Of a DNA stretch of 7,019 nt, positions 6,201 to 7,019 are shown piece after piece (within the stretch, counting starts at the first letter, position 1; every line of letters begins with the position of its first letter). This DNA is from Clostridiales bacterium UBA1381 (lineage in GTDB: Bacteria > Bacillota > Clostridia > UBA1381): assembly GCA_002305435.1 (NCBI GenBank), contig DBQZ01000033.1, positions 1 to 7,019 on the forward strand, written 5' to 3'. The position numbers and the translations under genes were made by a program. A model generated the notes under the pieces. That model had not been told where the DNA came from and did no database searches. It worked only from the letters and a program-made list of their open reading frames with translations.

Positions 6201-7019
6201 CAGGGCAAAGACGGTGGAAATGTCGTTCGATATGCACATAGGCACTCAAAAGCGTACGTATCTGAACTTTATAGACAGCGAGATACGAAAGGATAATTTC
6301 GGCGGTTCAGAAGGTTCGTCGCCGTCTGATACAGGTTCGGCGCTTACGATATTCGTAAACAAGGAGAATTTTAACGTCAACGGCACTAATATAGCGGATA
6401 AACTGAAGATAACGGATGATACGGGGAAAATAACCGATTTTGAGTGGGCGCATTACGAGATAGTATTCAACTGCAGGAATAAGACGATGTCGTATACGGT
6501 GACCGCCCCTGACGGTACGGTATGCGTATCCTCCGAAAATGCAGCCTTTGCGGATGCGAACGTTGGAGCTATAGACGGTCTGGACGTATATTCGTGGCTT
6601 GCGGGAGATCAGGCGGATATTGACAATCTGCGCATAAAGGCCACGATACCGGCAATATCCCTCGATATACACGGGGCGGCGAAGGTTGCAAAGATTAAGG
6701 GCAGCATTCATACTCAGCAGTATACGCTTGAGAAATCCTATGAGGATGAAAACGAAACTGTAGTCTGGTCGGTATCGGGCGTTGACGGCGTGAGCATAGA
6801 CAGCAGTACGGGCGTGCTTTCAGTGCCGGATACGGCAGGCGAGGGTACGGCTGTAATTACGGCTGCTGTAAGCGGCGGAAGTACCGTTGCAGACGGCACA
6901 TCGGCTGTGTACGAGGTGGAAATCGGCGGCTGGGCTGAGGTTTCATCGTATGAGCTGTCGGCAGCCCTTACTATGGGAGTGGGCGACAGCTGCATAATAG
7001 AGCCCAAGTCGGTTATCGA
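3253..7019 (+). CDS. Secreted modular double esterase: alpha/beta hydrolase plus SASA/CE6-type SGNH domain (3' end outside window)
   Basis: At least 1255 codons, open to the window edge with no stop. Residues 1-29 are a signal peptide (MRQSLKRR, hydrophobic core, cleavage after FAVA). Residues 30-170 are a beta-rich, carbohydrate-binding-like domain (NGSYISFTAP, YVDTITFT). A Pro/Thr linker follows (171-193), then beta-sandwich A (195-384). Residues 397-613 are an alpha/beta hydrolase like COG4099/PHB-depolymerase-type esterases: KYPAVVYLH, IAPQCPE, nucleophile elbow GQSAG (Ser507), FHGYLD (Asp560) and GHS (His593). Residues 617-885 are a sialate O-acetylesterase (SASA/CE6-like) SGNH domain: MGQSNMCGRG (Ser628), RGGTNINWW (713-721), WCQGEAD (755-761) and DQYH (Asp856, His859). 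A second Pro/Thr linker (886-920) leads to beta-sandwich B (921-1131), an Ig-like domain (about 1137-1226, VVWSVSG, STGVLSV) and a further partial domain. Predicted role: extracellular removal of acetyl, and perhaps other acyl, groups from plant or host polysaccharides. Substrate is inferred from family only. A C-terminal wall anchor may lie beyond the window. Its own promoter and the terminator at 3090-3122 separate it from the SLH gene. Confidence 0.92.
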   Translation, partial: MRQSLKRRIAAALSAVMVLGTTPGGFAVAEEPLDGIIASIADETYVYDFMELVENGADTAYGSAEDVVAIDEYMTAALTYEGTYVSADGKVYLKSDTVCNGNGRYKNGSYISFTAPSDGTITVEGKDIGWFEGDSYKGYGGTFDVEASEGTVYNFGYRKDSTYVDTITFTPDAPATQAPTKDPAVTPAPFELPYTWDFSEDQTADEGVNVPVVSGSASWNSEHQNVKFGADTTESGGLSVDFDEPLKGNVDLSFELNVGELGGQYFTYTITDSEGMELIYCRFERYNGEAELRIGGKPIAEGTNITAAINSTRGDGMGADPTLFKNHLDFWSKTAEVTIGDTVFEGSIQPEAVGDVSRFGAEGARSKTADRSIYMDNLSLAYFDSDKEQAEAEIAEGYSEGSYSENGRTMNYRYSLPEGFSAAQKYPAVVYLHSESRSGSDNVSQLYNAQYMFAAAEAKTPCILIAPQCPEDCGWDECALMVSGLIDDFMAQVGGIDEERIILAGQSAGAAAVWEIALGQPYKFEAIVPIASEGIEADEQSIAALADSATAVWAFHGYLDDKASAASAREIVSALQLAGAANVRYTEYPYEGHSIAEKAASEAGLFDFLLGEKDSDKTVDLVMFMGQSNMCGRGDYEEAVSCAAGHGYEFHGVSEPPVLSTVSEPFGKYENNSTINDNGSNGVDRRSGDMVSSLMESYYQKTGVAMVGVQCSRGGTNINWWNGSAVRAEAVARYKEAEQFLTDSGYNIRRRMIVWCQGEADADRAASAESYKSGTLGFFDYMEENTGITDKFIVQTGHYNINYGIEAGETPSADALNKDANYAAINRYQQQLDAENEDITSVASFYSDEYLAGMRDQYHYYQPVYNAVGAVAGHNIAAFYDESIEPIPVEGAQEDPSEPTTQPTDAPPSTLPPTEDTVTEVSFDYNDEASEAPLFVNGGSASMAQEYRDRGAEGDKYLSLATSGSVGTSKPFGATMDIGSYTDRAKTVEMSFDMHIGTQKRTYLNFIDSEIRKDNFGGSEGSSPSDTGSALTIFVNKENFNVNGTNIADKLKITDDTGKITDFEWAHYEIVFNCRNKTMSYTVTAPDGTVCVSSENAAFADANVGAIDGLDVYSWLAGDQADIDNLRIKATIPAISLDIHGAAKVAKIKGSIHTQQYTLEKSYEDENETVVWSVSGVDGVSIDSSTGVLSVPDTAGEGTAVITAAVSGGSTVADGTSAVYEVEIGGWAEVSSYELSAALTMGVGDSCIIEPKSVI

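Noticed and set aside
6307..6711. 134-codon - strand frame near the window end
   Set aside because: Arg/Tyr/Ile-rich antisense translation of beta-sandwich B and the start of the Ig-like domain; no protein-like pattern.
3253..7019. Frameshift or two separate esterase genes
   Set aside because: Codon-by-codon reading gives one uninterrupted frame with no internal RBS-ATG or signal peptide between the two esterase domains.

Overview
The window looks like chromosomal DNA from a Gram-positive, S-layer-bearing member of the Clostridia, probably an anaerobic gut or plant-fibre degrader. The evidence is a Clostridia-like end of gpmI, a secreted protein with three SLH (surface-layer homology) modules, a very large modular secreted carbohydrate esterase, near-consensus sigma-A type promoters, strong AAGGAGG ribosome binding sites and heavy use of ATA for isoleucine. 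The lineage is inferred from family knowledge, not from any database search.

Layout, all on the + strand. Positions 1-183 hold the last 60 codons of a cofactor-independent phosphoglycerate mutase, closed by a strong intrinsic terminator (197-254). An intergenic stretch of 296 bases (184-479) then carries a good promoter (364-392), a short leader with a compact GC-rich hairpin (443-458) and a strong RBS. Positions 480-3041 encode an 853-residue secreted SLH protein, closed by a second hairpin terminator (3090-3122). A second intergenic region (3042-3252) carries a TATAAT promoter with two TGCAAT boxes 21 bp apart. From 3253 a second secreted protein runs open to the end of the window: at least 1255 residues with no stop codon.

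The second protein is the most notable item. Its order is signal peptide, carbohydrate-binding-like beta domain, Pro/Thr linker, beta-sandwich A, an alpha/beta-hydrolase esterase (apparent triad Ser507/Asp560/His593), an SGNH esterase of the SASA/CE6 type (apparent triad Ser628/Asp856/His859), a second Pro/Thr linker, beta-sandwich B resembling A, then an Ig-like domain and the start of another domain. Two unrelated esterase folds, both with apparently complete catalytic residues, sit in one polypeptide. The likely job is removing acetyl or other ester groups from plant or host glycans outside the cell.

The three genes appear to be separate transcription units. The SLH protein and the esterase are both exported and probably both belong to the cell surface, but the sequence gives no direct proof that they interact. 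I saw no RNA genes, CRISPR arrays, insertion sequences or phage genes.
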